Position numbers and translations under genes: made by a program | Assembly: GCA_013141125.1 (NCBI GenBank) | Contig: JABFRO010000001.1 | Span: 1-64,000, forward strand | Length of the DNA stretch: 64,000 bases | Origin: Methylophilaceae bacterium | Lineage (GTDB): Bacteria; Pseudomonadota; Gammaproteobacteria; Burkholderiales; Methylophilaceae | Direction of reading: 5' to 3' | The notes under the pieces: model-generated | Told to the model about the DNA's origin: nothing | What the model saw: only the letters and a program-made list of their open reading frames with translations | The model's database searches: none | Part shown: one piece after another, positions 35,626-44,955 of the stretch | How the letters are laid out: each line of letters starts with the position of its first letter | Numbering within the stretch: position 1 is the stretch's first letter

Positions 35626-37425
35626 ATGACAAATAAAGCAGCCAAAGCCAAAATTGGTGCGGCCATAGGCAGTTTGCTGGTCCTTTCGACCATGCAAGCC
35701 GCGCAGGCGAATGAGGAGTTGATTAAAATCGGTAAGGATGCCAATCAATGGGCGCAACAAACCGGTAATTACACCAGTCAACATAATAGTGAGTTGAGTC
35801 AGATTAACCGTAGCAACGTCAAGGATTTGAAGGCTGCCTGGTCATTTTCAACCGGGGTGTTGAATGGTCATGAAGGTGCGCCTTTGGTGATTGGCGACAT
35901 GATGTACATTCACTCGGCTTTTCCTAACAACACATTTGCGGTGAATTTGAATAATCCCGATGTGATTGCCTGGCAACATAAGCCCAAGCAAGAAGCTTCA
36001 GCCAAGGGTGTGGCTTGTTGTGATGTGGTGAACCGTGGCTTGGCTTATGGTGATGGTCAAATCATCAAGACACAATTGAACGGTCATTTGCTGGCTTTGA
36101 ATGCTAAAACAGGCAAGGTCAATTGGGAAATTGAGTTGTGCGATCCTAAAGTTGGCCAAACCATCACGCAGGCTCCATATGTAGCTAAAAGCACCGTGTT
36201 AGTTGGCTGCTCGGGTGCGGAATTGGGTGTGCGCGGTGCGGTGAATGCGGTTGATCTTAAAACCGGTGCTTTGAAGTGGCGTGCATACGCAACCGGCCCT
36301 GATAGCGAAGTGCGTCTGGCTAAAGACTTCAACAAAGATAATCCACACTATGGCCAATTTGGCCTGGGTACCAAAACCTGGGAAGGCGATGCCTGGAAAA
36401 TCGGCGGCGGTACCAACTGGGGTTGGTATGCTTATGATCCAAAACTGAACTTGTTCTACTACGGTTCCGGCAATCCTGCGCCATGGAATGAAACCATGCG
36501 TCCGGGCGACAACAAATGGACCATGACCATCTGGGCGCGTGATCTGGATACCGGTAATGCCAAATGGGGCTATCAAAAAACGCCGCATGACGAGTGGGAT
36601 TTTGCTGGTGTGAACCAGATGGTGCTGACCGATCAACCGGTTAACGGCAAAGTAACGCCATTGTTAACCCATGTTGACCGTAACGGCATTATCTACACGC
36701 TGAACCGCGAAACCGGCAAGCTGATTCTGGCGGACAAGGTAGACCCTGCGGTCAACGTGTTCAAGAAAGTGGATTTGAAAACAGGTACGCCAGTGCGTGA
36801 CCCTGAATTCAGCACACGTATGGATCACAAAAGCACCAATGTTTGCCCTTCCGCCATGGGTTTCCACAATCAGGGTGTAGATGCTTACGATCCTGAAGGA
36901 CGCACCCTGTTTGTAGGGCTGAACCACATTTGTATGGATTGGGAGCCGTTCATGCTGCCATACCGTGCAGGTCAATTCTTCGTCGGTGCTACTTTAGCGA
37001 TGTATCCCGGCCCCAACGGCCCAACCAAGAAGGAAATGGGTCAAATCCGCGCATTTGACACTGTGACCGGTAAGGTTAAATGGACGAAGTGGGAGAAGTT
37101 TGCAGCTTGGGGCGGTACTTTGTACACCAAAGGTGGCTTGGTTACTTACGCAACATTGGACGGCAAGCTGAAAGCGCTGGATAAAGACAACGGTAAAGAG
37201 TTGTGGAGCTTCAAGATGCCTTCAGGTGGTATTGGTTCACCTATGACATACGCACACAAAGGCAAGCAATACATTGCCAGCATGTACGGTGTTGGCGGCT
37301 GGCCTGGCGTTGGTCTGGTGTTTGACTTGACTGATCCTAGTGCTGGTTTGGGTGCGGTGGGTGCCTTTAAAGAGCTGGCTAACTACACGCAACAAGGTGG
37401 CGGTGTGATGGTGTTTGGTCTGTAA
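35626..37425 (+). CDS. mxaF: MxaF, large subunit of calcium-dependent methanol dehydrogenase
   Basis: 599 residues from ATG 35626; an ATG six bases earlier overlaps the ribosome binding site. A signal peptide ends near AQANEEL. PQQ propeller: vicinal cysteines [24 protein letters not shown], and W-D-F-A-G with catalytic Asp325 and Ala327 where XoxF has Asp. That alanine marks the calcium enzyme. The alpha subunit oxidises methanol to formaldehyde in the periplasm and passes electrons to MxaG. A strong hairpin follows the stop. Confidence 0.96.
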   Translation: MTNKAAKAKIGAAIGSLLVLSTMQAAQANEELIKIGKDANQWAQQTGNYTSQHNSELSQINRSNVKDLKAAWSFSTGVLNGHEGAPLVIGDMMYIHSAFPNNTFAVNLNNPDVIAWQHKPKQEASAKGVACCDVVNRGLAYGDGQIIKTQLNGHLLALNAKTGKVNWEIELCDPKVGQTITQAPYVAKSTVLVGCSGAELGVRGAVNAVDLKTGALKWRAYATGPDSEVRLAKDFNKDNPHYGQFGLGTKTWEGDAWKIGGGTNWGWYAYDPKLNLFYYGSGNPAPWNETMRPGDNKWTMTIWARDLDTGNAKWGYQKTPHDEWDFAGVNQMVLTDQPVNGKVTPLLTHVDRNGIIYTLNRETGKLILADKVDPAVNVFKKVDLKTGTPVRDPEFSTRMDHKSTNVCPSAMGFHNQGVDAYDPEGRTLFVGLNHICMDWEPFMLPYRAGQFFVGATLAMYPGPNGPTKKEMGQIRAFDTVTGKVKWTKWEKFAAWGGTLYTKGGLVTYATLDGKLKALDKDNGKELWSFKMPSGGIGSPMTYAHKGKQYIASMYGVGGWPGVGLVFDLTDPSAGLGAVGAFKELANYTQQGGGVMVFGL

Positions 37426-37431
37426 TTGATG

Positions 37432-37468
37432 AAAAAACCGAGGCTTGAAGCTTATAGCCTCGGTTTTT
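37432..37468 (+). terminator. Rho-independent terminator between mxaF and mxaJ
   Basis: AAAAACCGAGGCT (from 37433) pairs with AGCCTCGGTTTTT (37456-37468), followed by a T-rich stretch. It lies seven bases after the mxaF stop and should terminate part of the transcripts, giving more mxaF than mxaJGI mRNA. Confidence 0.85.
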
Positions 37469-37520
37469 CATTTTCTATACCAGCTCTGAAACTCCAACTT
37501 TGAAAGGACGTTTTTTAACT

Positions 37521-38399
37521 ATGCAAAAGGCTTTTGTTATGCCAAAAAACTGGCAACGTTTTGCGCGTGCGGGAATTGCTACCTTGATTGCGGGTTTGGT
37601 TTCCACACAGGTACTTGCTGACGATGTTCAGGCAGCTGATCTTAATGTTTGCGCGGGTAAGGATGAATTGCCGTACTCCAGCGAGAACAAGGATGGTTTT
37701 GAAAACGCGATTGCAGAAGTGATAGGCAAGGGGTTGAATCGCAAGGTGAATTTTGTCTGGTGGAATGATCCGCGTTATGTGGTGAATGCTTTTCTGGATA
37801 AAAAACAGTGTGATGTCGTTCTTGGTTTGGATGCCAGCGATCCGCGTGTGTTAACCACGCAGCCGTACTATAAAACCAGTTACCTTTTTATCTCGCGTCA
37901 AGATAGAGGGATTGAGATTGATTCATGGAATCACCCGCATCTGAAAGAGCATAACTTCAGAATTGGGGTATTGCCGGATAGTCCAGGAAAAGTCATGTTG
38001 TTACAAATCAATCGCTTTGATGACATGTTTGATTATTTTGCCGAGCTTACCAATTATCAATCCACGCGTAATAAATTCGTGCGCATTGATCCTATCAAGC
38101 TGGTGCGCGATGTGGAAAGTAATTATTTGCATGCAGCGATGGTCTGGGCACCGGAAGCATCGCGCTATATCCGTGATTCAAAAGTCGCTTTTAAAATCAC
38201 ACCGGTTAAAGACGATGCAGTAAAAAGCAATGGCGAAAAAGTCCCCATGCAATATGAGGTGGTGATGGGCGTACGTAAAGGTGACAGTGCTTTAAAGCAG
38301 GAGCTTGACCGCGTGATTAAGGAAAAACAAGGCGAGATTAATGCCATTCTTGAGCATGAAGGTATCCCGCTTTTTCCAATCTCAAAGAAAGCTATTTAA
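37521..38399 (+). CDS. mxaJ: MxaJ, methanol dehydrogenase-associated binding protein
   Basis: 292 residues from ATG 37521; TTG 37500 and ATG 37539 are alternatives. A signal peptide ends near LADDVQA. Family-3 solute-binding fold: LNVCAGKDELPYSSENKDGF, CDVVLGLDASDPRVL, HAAMVWAPEASRYI. MxaJ is needed for methanol dehydrogenase assembly or activity. Unlike the XoxJ of this window it ends normally, with no ankyrin tail. Confidence 0.92.
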   Translation: MQKAFVMPKNWQRFARAGIATLIAGLVSTQVLADDVQAADLNVCAGKDELPYSSENKDGFENAIAEVIGKGLNRKVNFVWWNDPRYVVNAFLDKKQCDVVLGLDASDPRVLTTQPYYKTSYLFISRQDRGIEIDSWNHPHLKEHNFRIGVLPDSPGKVMLLQINRFDDMFDYFAELTNYQSTRNKFVRIDPIKLVRDVESNYLHAAMVWAPEASRYIRDSKVAFKITPVKDDAVKSNGEKVPMQYEVVMGVRKGDSALKQELDRVIKEKQGEINAILEHEGIPLFPISKKAI

Positions 38400-38446
38400 A
38401 GAAACATTTTTAACAAAACTTGTTTAACAAAAACTCTGGAGACATG

Positions 38447-38989
38447 ATGTTTGAATTTACCAATCGTCGAGGCAATCTGTCGGCGTTATGTACGGCGCTT
38501 TATCTTGCTACATTTTTAACGGCTTGTAATGCAGAACCCGGTGCGGATAAACGCGCTGCAGTTGCGGCTCCGGCGGCAAAGGTGGAAGCGGCGGCGATTT
38601 ATACGGATGCTGATTTTAAAGGCACAATTTCTGGCGAATCCCTGGATTTTTCAGGCTTGGAGGAAGTTGAAACCGAACAGGTGAAATCCTTCAGAAAAAC
38701 TGGGGTAAACCCCTACGTCGGCGATGCCAGCATTCTTAAAGAAGCTGAACAAGACTATTTGGCGCGTTGCTCAGGCTGTCATGGGCATATCGGCGAAGGC
38801 AAGCTAGGCCCGGCGCTGAATGACAATTACTGGACTTATCCTGCCAATGAAACCGATAAAGGCTTGTTTGAAACCATCTACGGCGGTGCAAACGGCATGA
38901 TGGGGCCACAAAAAGGCTTAACTCCACAAGATGAAATTTTAAAAATTATTGCCTGGATTCGTAACTTCAAGAACATCGTTCCACATTAA
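38447..38989 (+). CDS. mxaG: MxaG, cytochrome cL, predicted lipoprotein
   Basis: 180 residues from the second of two adjacent ATGs (38447), better spaced from GGAG. Single haem motif CSGCH; downstream GPALNDNYWTYP and MMGPQKGLTPQDEILKIIAWI fit cytochrome cL. It takes electrons from MxaFI. The N-terminal hydrophobic stretch ends in LTAC, a lipobox, followed by an Ala-rich linker. Cytochrome cL is usually described as soluble, so a lipid anchor would be notable. Confidence 0.9.
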   Translation: MFEFTNRRGNLSALCTALYLATFLTACNAEPGADKRAAVAAPAAKVEAAAIYTDADFKGTISGESLDFSGLEEVETEQVKSFRKTGVNPYVGDASILKEAEQDYLARCSGCHGHIGEGKLGPALNDNYWTYPANETDKGLFETIYGGANGMMGPQKGLTPQDEILKIIAWIRNFKNIVPH

Positions 38990-39098
38990 TGTAAGTTTTG
39001 TTAAGCGGCTGACTGGTGGCCGCTTGGCATTAAGTAAGTTCACCAGCAACCATATGACCGTGAGTTTTACAACAACGAGTTTAATTTAGGAGATTGAA

Positions 39099-39383
39099 AT
39101 GAAACGTATTTTGACATTAGTAGCAATCACAGGCGCAATGGTTGCCGCAGGTTCAGCCAGTGCTTATGACGGCCAAAAATTTAAAGAACCAGGCAATGGC
39201 TGGGAAGCCAAACCGGGTTTTCCGGAAAAAATTGCCGGCAGCAAATATGATCCCAAGCATGACCCTGTTGAAATTGGCAAACAGCAACTCGCTGTAAATG
39301 CCATGGATGAACGTAATGCCAAGCGCATTGCCAATGCCAAGGCAACAGGTAGTTTTGAGTTTGATGTTAAAAAAATCAAATAA
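39099..39383 (+). CDS. mxaI: MxaI, small subunit of methanol dehydrogenase, lacking the family disulfide
   Basis: 94 residues with a 22-residue signal peptide (ASA/YDG). The mature protein of 72 residues wraps around MxaF through a long basic helix (NAMDERNAKRIANAKATGSFEFDV). The start YDGQKFKEPGNGWEAKPGFP has Phe6 and Gly12, where MxaI proteins normally have a disulfide pair Cys6-Cys12. Both codons (TTT, GGC) are one base from cysteine. The IAGSKYDPKHDP core is intact, so it is still recognisably MxaI. AGGAGA precedes the ATG. Confidence 0.93.
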   Translation: MKRILTLVAITGAMVAAGSASAYDGQKFKEPGNGWEAKPGFPEKIAGSKYDPKHDPVEIGKQQLAVNAMDERNAKRIANAKATGSFEFDVKKIK

Positions 39384-39459
39384 TTAGATTTGATTTGTAG
39401 CCGATGCCAAGCGGTATCGGCTAATTTTATGCTGATTAGCAAGATGCCTCAGCTAGGAT

Positions 39460-39529
39460 GTCATTCCGACGAAAGTCGAAATCCAGCGCCGTAAAAAAGT
39501 CACTGGATTTCGACTTTCGCCGGAATGAC
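39460..39529. repeat. Large inverted repeat behind mxaI
   Basis: 39460-39486 (GTCATTCCGACGAAAGTCG...) and 39503-39529 are inverted with 26 of 27 positions matching and a 16-base loop. The left arm and about 25 bases before it recur at 27610-27655. It separates mxaFJGI from mxaRSACKLD and could end the first transcript. Confidence 0.8.
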
Positions 39530-39570
39530 GGCTTGGATTAAGTGGCTGATTAATCAATAGAAATTGATCC

Positions 39571-40611
39571 GTGAAAACACATACTCCTATGCAAGAAGAT
39601 ATTGGTAATCTCCCGCAATGGCGCGAACGCGCACTCCATTTCGAGCAATCCCTGAATAGTGTGGTCGTAGGTTTGGAGCGCCAGGTGCGTGCGCTTACCA
39701 TCGCTATCTTTTCGCGCGGTCATGTGCTGTTGGAAGGCGATGTGGGGGTAGGTAAAACCACCTTGCTGCGCGCCGCCGCCAGACTTTTGGGTGGCAAGTA
39801 TCAGCGCATTGAAGGCGCAATTGATCTCATGCCCAGTGATTTTTTATATCACCCCTTCCTCGATAAAAACGGTCAGCCTGCGGTTGCTCCCGGCCCTTTA
39901 TTGCAGCACGAAGCAGCGCTGGCAGTATTTTTTTTCAATGAAATCAACCGCGCACGTCCACAAGCACATTCGCTGTTGTTACGTCTGATGGCGGAACGCA
40001 GTGTGAGTGCGTTTGAGCGCGAATATACGTTTCCGCATTTAACCGTGTTTGCGGATAGAAATCGCCTGGAGCGTGAAGAAACTTTTGAATTACCCGCCGC
40101 CGCGCGTGACCGTTTCTTTATGGAAATCGGTATTGATGCGCCGGACGATAGGGAGTTGCAACGTGAGCTTATGTTTAATCCGCGTTACCACAACGTGGAT
40201 GCCTTGATAGAAAGCTTGCCCGAAGGCTTGATTGCGTATGAACAGCTAAATACGGTATCGGTTGCCATGCAATCCAGTGTACGTGCCGAAGCATCACTAC
40301 AGGATTACGCAGTAAATCTATGGCGCGCTTTGCGGGATCCGTTTGCCGCCGGTGTGGCGCTTGAAGATGTGGATATTTCGCGTTTGGTAGCAGGAGGTGC
40401 CAGCCCGCGCGGTATGGCCATGATGATGCGCGCGGCACGCTGCCGTGCTTGGCTGGAGGGGCGCGATTATCTGACCCCGGACGATATACGTGCCATCTTC
40501 CACGAGACGGTTTCCCATCGAATCTTTTTCACGCCCGCTTACGAGTTAAGACGTGATGATATTGCGCCACGTTTGATGCGAGCAGTGCTGGATAAAGTTT
40601 CAGCGCCTTGA
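39571..40611 (+). CDS. mxaR: MxaR, MoxR-type AAA+ ATPase
   Basis: 346 residues from GTG 39571 (ATG 39589 is an alternative). Walker A GDVGVGKTT; the Walker B position reads FFFNEINRA, Asn before the catalytic Glu instead of the usual Asp. The sensor region is FPHLTVFADRNRLEREETFELPAAARDRF. MoxR ATPases work with VWA-domain proteins as chaperones, and the next genes encode three VWA-type proteins. It is needed for active calcium methanol dehydrogenase. Confidence 0.9.
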   Translation: MKTHTPMQEDIGNLPQWRERALHFEQSLNSVVVGLERQVRALTIAIFSRGHVLLEGDVGVGKTTLLRAAARLLGGKYQRIEGAIDLMPSDFLYHPFLDKNGQPAVAPGPLLQHEAALAVFFFNEINRARPQAHSLLLRLMAERSVSAFEREYTFPHLTVFADRNRLEREETFELPAAARDRFFMEIGIDAPDDRELQRELMFNPRYHNVDALIESLPEGLIAYEQLNTVSVAMQSSVRAEASLQDYAVNLWRALRDPFAAGVALEDVDISRLVAGGASPRGMAMMMRAARCRAWLEGRDYLTPDDIRAIFHETVSHRIFFTPAYELRRDDIAPRLMRAVLDKVSAP

Positions 40612-40648
40612 TGGCTATTGGCAAAATGTTCATTTACGAGTTTAGGCG

Positions 40649-41512
40649 TTGAATTCTACTTTTATCCCGCAGGAATTCCATTACCGCTTGCATTGGCGTG
40701 CGCGTACTGCAAGGCCGGGAGGCCATCCTACCCGCACGGCGGGCGGCGCGGCAGATTTTCGCGGCTATGTGCCGTTTATGCAAAACCCCAATCCGCGCCA
40801 TATAGATTTACGTGCCAGTTTGCGTAGCGTACCGCACCAGCTCATGGTGCGCTCTTATCATGAGCGGGGTGCGATAGCGGTGGTTGCGATTGTGGATTTG
40901 TCCGCTTCCATGCACTTTGCCGGTGCCAGTGAAAAGCGTGAGTTGGCGGCTGATATTGCGGCCTCGATAGCCTGGTCAGCCACGCGCGGTGGCGATGCGT
41001 TTGGTCTGATTGCCTGTGACGATAGCTTGCGCGGCGATTTGTTTGAACCGCTCTCCAGCCGACGCGGTGTGGCCGCAGAGGTGCGCGATAAGCTCATGCA
41101 ATCTACACCGCTGGCAAAAGGTGCAAATGCCTTGCCGCTAGCTGCCAGTCAGTTGCGGGCAAAGCGTTCACTGGTGTTTCTGATTTCTGATTTTCATTTG
41201 GAAGAAAGCCTGATAACCCAAACCATCACCTCGCTTGCCGCGCATGATGTGGTGCCGTTGGTGCTGTGGGATAGCGCGGAATATGAGGATTTGCCCAAGT
41301 GGGGCTGGGCGCGGGTGAGCGATATGGAAACGGGGGGCGAACGTTCGCTGTTTTTGCGCCCACGCTTAACTGAACAAATTAAATCAGCCTATGCCGAACG
41401 ACGCGCACGCATTGTTACTTTATGCAAACAAGCCGGAGCGCGCACGCCATTTTTTATTCAGGATAAATTTAACGCCGAGCTGTTAACGCGCCACTTGTTG
41501 GAGGCGCATTAA
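40649..41512 (+). CDS. mxaS: MxaS, DUF58/VWA-like methanol dehydrogenase maturation protein
   Basis: 287 residues from a TTG start at 40649, the only start upstream of the conserved FHYRLHWRARTARPGGH. A DUF58-type motif and VWA core: VVAIVDLSASMHFAGASEKREL (MIDAS DxSxS), FLISDFHLEE. It usually functions with MoxR-type ATPases. The stop overlaps the mxaA ATG by one base. Confidence 0.88.
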   Translation: MNSTFIPQEFHYRLHWRARTARPGGHPTRTAGGAADFRGYVPFMQNPNPRHIDLRASLRSVPHQLMVRSYHERGAIAVVAIVDLSASMHFAGASEKRELAADIAASIAWSATRGGDAFGLIACDDSLRGDLFEPLSSRRGVAAEVRDKLMQSTPLAKGANALPLAASQLRAKRSLVFLISDFHLEESLITQTITSLAAHDVVPLVLWDSAEYEDLPKWGWARVSDMETGGERSLFLRPRLTEQIKSAYAERRARIVTLCKQAGARTPFFIQDKFNAELLTRHLLEAH

Positions 41513-42396
41513 TGCGCTTCTTACTGTTATTTTTATTGTCGCAAATAGTGCTTTCTGCAACGGCAGAGGAGGCGGTAAAAGTACAAACGCAAATCCGCCA
41601 AGTTGGCTATACCCTGGGCGATATTGCGCGGCAAACTGTGCTTGTCACCGCGCCCTTGGGTTACAAGCTGGATGAAAGCTCGCTACCTGCCAAAGGTAAA
41701 GTTGGCGGAAATATCGAGTTGAAGGATGTTCGCTGGCAAGCCCATACAGCAGGCGCACTCATGCGTCATCAATTAGTTTTAGATTGGCAGGTTTTTCGTG
41801 TGATGCTGCAAACCCGTGCCTTCCCATTGCGACCTCTGGAATTGCAATTTCGTCGTGATGGCAAACGTTTAAACGTGCAGGTGGCAGCATCGCAGGTGCT
41901 GGTTTCCAGCATCTTGCCTACGGCCATGGAGCCTGAATACATGCAGCCACGCGCGGATATTGCGCCAGCCAATCGCCAAACCTCCAATGTTGTATGGGGG
42001 TTGATAGCTGCGCTTTGTGGCCTGCTGATTTCTGCTGCCTATTTTGCCTGGGCGTTTGATTGGCTAGGTGCAAGAATCCGTGCGCGCCTACCTTTCAGAA
42101 TTGCGTATCGGGAAATCCGCGCCATCAGCCGTAGTGGAATGACTAGCGAAACAGAACTCAAATTGGCCGTGCGATTATTAAGGCGGGCTTTTGATAAGGC
42201 TTTAGGCGTAGCAATGACGCAGGAGCAATTGCCACATTTTTTTGCGAAATCTGCTCACTTGCAAACCTTACACCCGGAAATAAGTGTTTTTTATGCAGAA
42301 TCCGAACGCCTGTTTTTTGCCGGTGGCGTGACTGAGTTAACGCTGGATCAGGTTTCAAAACTTAGCCGCCGCCTGATGCTTCAGGAAACGCCATGA
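41512..42396 (+). CDS. mxaA: MxaA, membrane-anchored calcium-insertion protein
   Basis: 294 residues: signal sequence (to ATAEEA), a periplasmic beta-rich domain (VGYTLGDIARQTVLVTAPLGY), one membrane helix (about 163-185) and a cytoplasmic tail with LLRRAFDKALG. MxaA, C, K and L are required for placing calcium in the MxaF active site. The ATGA overlap with mxaC indicates coupling. Confidence 0.87.
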   Translation: MRFLLLFLLSQIVLSATAEEAVKVQTQIRQVGYTLGDIARQTVLVTAPLGYKLDESSLPAKGKVGGNIELKDVRWQAHTAGALMRHQLVLDWQVFRVMLQTRAFPLRPLELQFRRDGKRLNVQVAASQVLVSSILPTAMEPEYMQPRADIAPANRQTSNVVWGLIAALCGLLISAAYFAWAFDWLGARIRARLPFRIAYREIRAISRSGMTSETELKLAVRLLRRAFDKALGVAMTQEQLPHFFAKSAHLQTLHPEISVFYAESERLFFAGGVTELTLDQVSKLSRRLMLQETP

Positions 42397-43391
42397 ATCA
42401 CTTCCTGCAGAATGCAGGTTTTGAATTGCCCGGCTGGCTGCTATTGCTACCGCTGGCTTTGTTGCCATTGTTGTTGCGCGGTCATGCCGAATTTCCCTAT
42501 CCGGCGATTGCCAATTTACCGATGGATACGCTATCCCTGTGGCTGGAGCGCGCCTGGCGCGCTTGTGGTGCGCTGGCGATTGCCGCGATTGTGATGGGTT
42601 TGAGCAGTCCATTCTGGGGCGAGCAAACGATAGAACGCATCGGGCGCGGCGCGCACATCATGATTGTGCTGGATAGAAGTGCCAGCATGAACGATGATTT
42701 TGCCAATCAACCGGCTGATGGCAGTGCCAGCAAAATGGCTGCGGCGCGGCGCGTATTGCAGGATTTTGTCAGCAAAAGCCGCGAGGATTTATTGGGCATG
42801 GTGATTTTTAGCACCTCGCCGATTTTAGTCGCGCCTCTGGGCGGCGACCGCGAGGCTGTGCTGGCCGCATTAAGTGCCACCGAGGCTGGTGGCATGGGCT
42901 TTACCGCTGTGGCGCGTGGCTTGGCCATGGCGCTGGATTATTATGAAAATAAACCCGTCACAGGCGCACGTGCCGTGCTTTTGGTCTCGGATGGTGCGGC
43001 TCATCTGGATAGCAAAACGCAGGATACCTTGCGTGTCATGTTCAAAAAACAAGGGGCTTCGCTGTATTGGATTTATCTGCGGTCTGCCGGTGGTGCCAGC
43101 TTGAAGGACAAGCCCGAAGAAGGGCAGGAAGATGCGTATCCCGAATATGCCTTGCATCAGTATTTTGCAAGCCTGGGCGTAAATTACAAAGCTTATGAAG
43201 CTGAAAATCCGCAAGCGGTGGCGCTGGCCATGGCGGATATAGCGCAGCTTAAAAACCTGCCGGTACGTTATCAGGAGGCGGCTTCACGGCATGATTTGTC
43301 AGGGTTTTTCTATTTGTTGGCTTGCTTATGTAGCTGTGCTTTATTGGCTTTGCATTTAACGGAAATAAGGCAATGGAAGGTACCCGCATGA
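42393..43391 (+). CDS. mxaC: MxaC, VWA-domain membrane protein
   Basis: 332 residues with two N-terminal membrane helices (about 8-28 and 52-72), a periplasmic-side VWA domain (IVLDRSASMNDDF gives DxSxS; LLVSDGAAHLDS) and a C-terminal helix (FFYLLACLCSCALLALHL). It belongs to the calcium-insertion set and is a BatA-like partner of the MoxR ATPase. The stop overlaps mxaK (ATGA). Confidence 0.88.
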   Translation: MNHFLQNAGFELPGWLLLLPLALLPLLLRGHAEFPYPAIANLPMDTLSLWLERAWRACGALAIAAIVMGLSSPFWGEQTIERIGRGAHIMIVLDRSASMNDDFANQPADGSASKMAAARRVLQDFVSKSREDLLGMVIFSTSPILVAPLGGDREAVLAALSATEAGGMGFTAVARGLAMALDYYENKPVTGARAVLLVSDGAAHLDSKTQDTLRVMFKKQGASLYWIYLRSAGGASLKDKPEEGQEDAYPEYALHQYFASLGVNYKAYEAENPQAVALAMADIAQLKNLPVRYQEAASRHDLSGFFYLLACLCSCALLALHLTEIRQWKVPA

Positions 43392-43954
43392 TACGCGGCA
43401 TGAGAATACGCTTGATGCCCTTAATGGTCATTCTTATGGCACTTTCTATCGCAGGGCTGCTGTGGTGCGCTAATGCCTTGTATCAAGCGCATGTTTACCA
43501 TCAGCATCTCGCCCATAAAAGCATGCAAACCAGCCAGTCAGCAGATGCGCTTTTCGCCAATGCTACTTTGCTGGCTAAAAAATCTGACGAACAAAAGGCT
43601 TTAGCCCTGTATGCCCGCGTAGCCGCAAATGGCGATCTCGCACAGCGCAAGGCGGCGCATTACAACAGCGCCAATTTGTATTTGTCGCAAGCGACTGATT
43701 TGTTGGAAAAAGATGGCTATGTCGCATGGGATAAAGCCGCTCCACTACTGGCGCTGGCGAAGGAAAGCTACCGCGAAGCACTGCGCCTTGACCCCGCTTG
43801 GGTGGAGGCCAAATATAACTATGAGTTGGCTTTGCGATTATCGCCAAGCATAGAAAGCAAAAAAGATTTAAGCGCTGATGACGAGGAGCAAAAGACTGAA
43901 GAAAGCCCAAGCGGCTGGCCTTCTATCCCCGGGTTTCCGCGTGGAATGCCGTGA
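43388..43954 (+). CDS. mxaK: MxaK, membrane-anchored TPR-like protein
   Basis: 188 residues from ATG 43388 overlapping the mxaC stop. One N-terminal membrane helix (MPLMVILMALSIAGLLWCAN), then TPR-like helices (LYARVAANGDLAQRKAAHYNSANLYL, YREALRLDPAWVEAKYNYELAL) and an acidic C-terminal tail. It is BatC-like and presumably a scaffold between MxaC and MxaL. The stop overlaps the GTG of mxaL. Confidence 0.87.
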   Translation: MIRGMRIRLMPLMVILMALSIAGLLWCANALYQAHVYHQHLAHKSMQTSQSADALFANATLLAKKSDEQKALALYARVAANGDLAQRKAAHYNSANLYLSQATDLLEKDGYVAWDKAAPLLALAKESYREALRLDPAWVEAKYNYELALRLSPSIESKKDLSADDEEQKTEESPSGWPSIPGFPRGMP

Positions 43955-44955
43955 GCGTGGCCAAGTTAGCTTGGCGGCAGTTAACACCACGCGGCCGCAT
44001 GTTGTTGGCGGCTATCGCACTTTTGGCGATTAGTTTGTTGCAGCCGCACGCCACGCTGCCGCGACGCGTGTTTGACTGGTTTATGGTGCTGGATATTACG
44101 CAAAGTATGAACGTGCGCGATATGAGCGATCAGGATAGTGCTATCAGCCGCCTGGAGTTTTCCAAACGCGCCATGCGCCAGGCGCTGCGCAATTTGCCCT
44201 GTGGCTCACGCGTGGCCTTGGGCATGTTTACCGAGCGCAACACCACCAACATCACGCACCCGCTGGAAGTCTGCGCGCATTTTGGCGCACTGGATGAGAC
44301 TATCGCACGTATGGATTGGCGCATGGCCTGGGCGGCGGATTCCTTCATCGCGCATGGACTGTTTAGCGCCATCAGCCAAACTCCAAAACTGGGTAAAGAA
44401 TCGCGCCTTGTTTTTATGACAGATGGCGACCAGGCACCGCCAGCCAACCCCAAATACATGCCGGAATTTTCCGGCAAAGTCGGTGAAGTTAAAGGCTATA
44501 TCGCCGGCACAGGCTCGCTCACGCCTGCGCGCATTCCCAAGCTGGATGACAAAGACAATATAGAAAGCTATTGGGAACTGGAAGATGTACAGCGCTTTGC
44601 CACCTTTGGCATGGCTGAAGTGCAATCAGTATTGGAAATGGAAGGCTACCACGGACGCAATGCCCCGCATGGGGCTAATCCTGAAGAGTCAAGCGGTGCC
44701 CATTATTCAGCGCTAAAGGAAAGTAATTTACAGCGCATGGCCAAAGTCACAGGTTTGGATTACACGCGACTCACTTCAGTGCGTGATTTGGCGAATGCCA
44801 TGAATAAAACAAAAATGGCGGCTTGGCGGCCTGCCCGCACGGATTTGCGCGCATGGCTGGCAATACCTGCCATGTGGTTGATCCTGCTGTTTTTTCTGCC
44901 GCCTAAAGTTTTAAAAAAGCTTCAAACTTATTTACCATCAAGGAGAAAACAATGA
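43951..44955 (+). CDS. mxaL: MxaL, second VWA-domain membrane protein
   Basis: 334 residues from GTG 43951. N-terminal helix (MLLAAIALLAISLLQPH), VWA domain with WFMVLDITQSMNVRD (MIDAS as DxTxS) and LVFMTDGDQAPP, C-terminal helix (MWLILLFFLPPKVL). It is required with MxaA, C and K for calcium insertion. The stop overlaps mxaD. Confidence 0.88.
   Translation: MSVAKLAWRQLTPRGRMLLAAIALLAISLLQPHATLPRRVFDWFMVLDITQSMNVRDMSDQDSAISRLEFSKRAMRQALRNLPCGSRVALGMFTERNTTNITHPLEVCAHFGALDETIARMDWRMAWAADSFIAHGLFSAISQTPKLGKESRLVFMTDGDQAPPANPKYMPEFSGKVGEVKGYIAGTGSLTPARIPKLDDKDNIESYWELEDVQRFATFGMAEVQSVLEMEGYHGRNAPHGANPEESSGAHYSALKESNLQRMAKVTGLDYTRLTSVRDLANAMNKTKMAAWRPARTDLRAWLAIPAMWLILLFFLPPKVLKKLQTYLPSRRKQ

Noticed and set aside
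39940-39965. Loss of the Walker B aspartate in MxaR as a catalytic defect
   Set aside because: The catalytic Glu is present, and as I recall the FFFNE form also occurs in other MxaR proteins; it is probably a subfamily trait.
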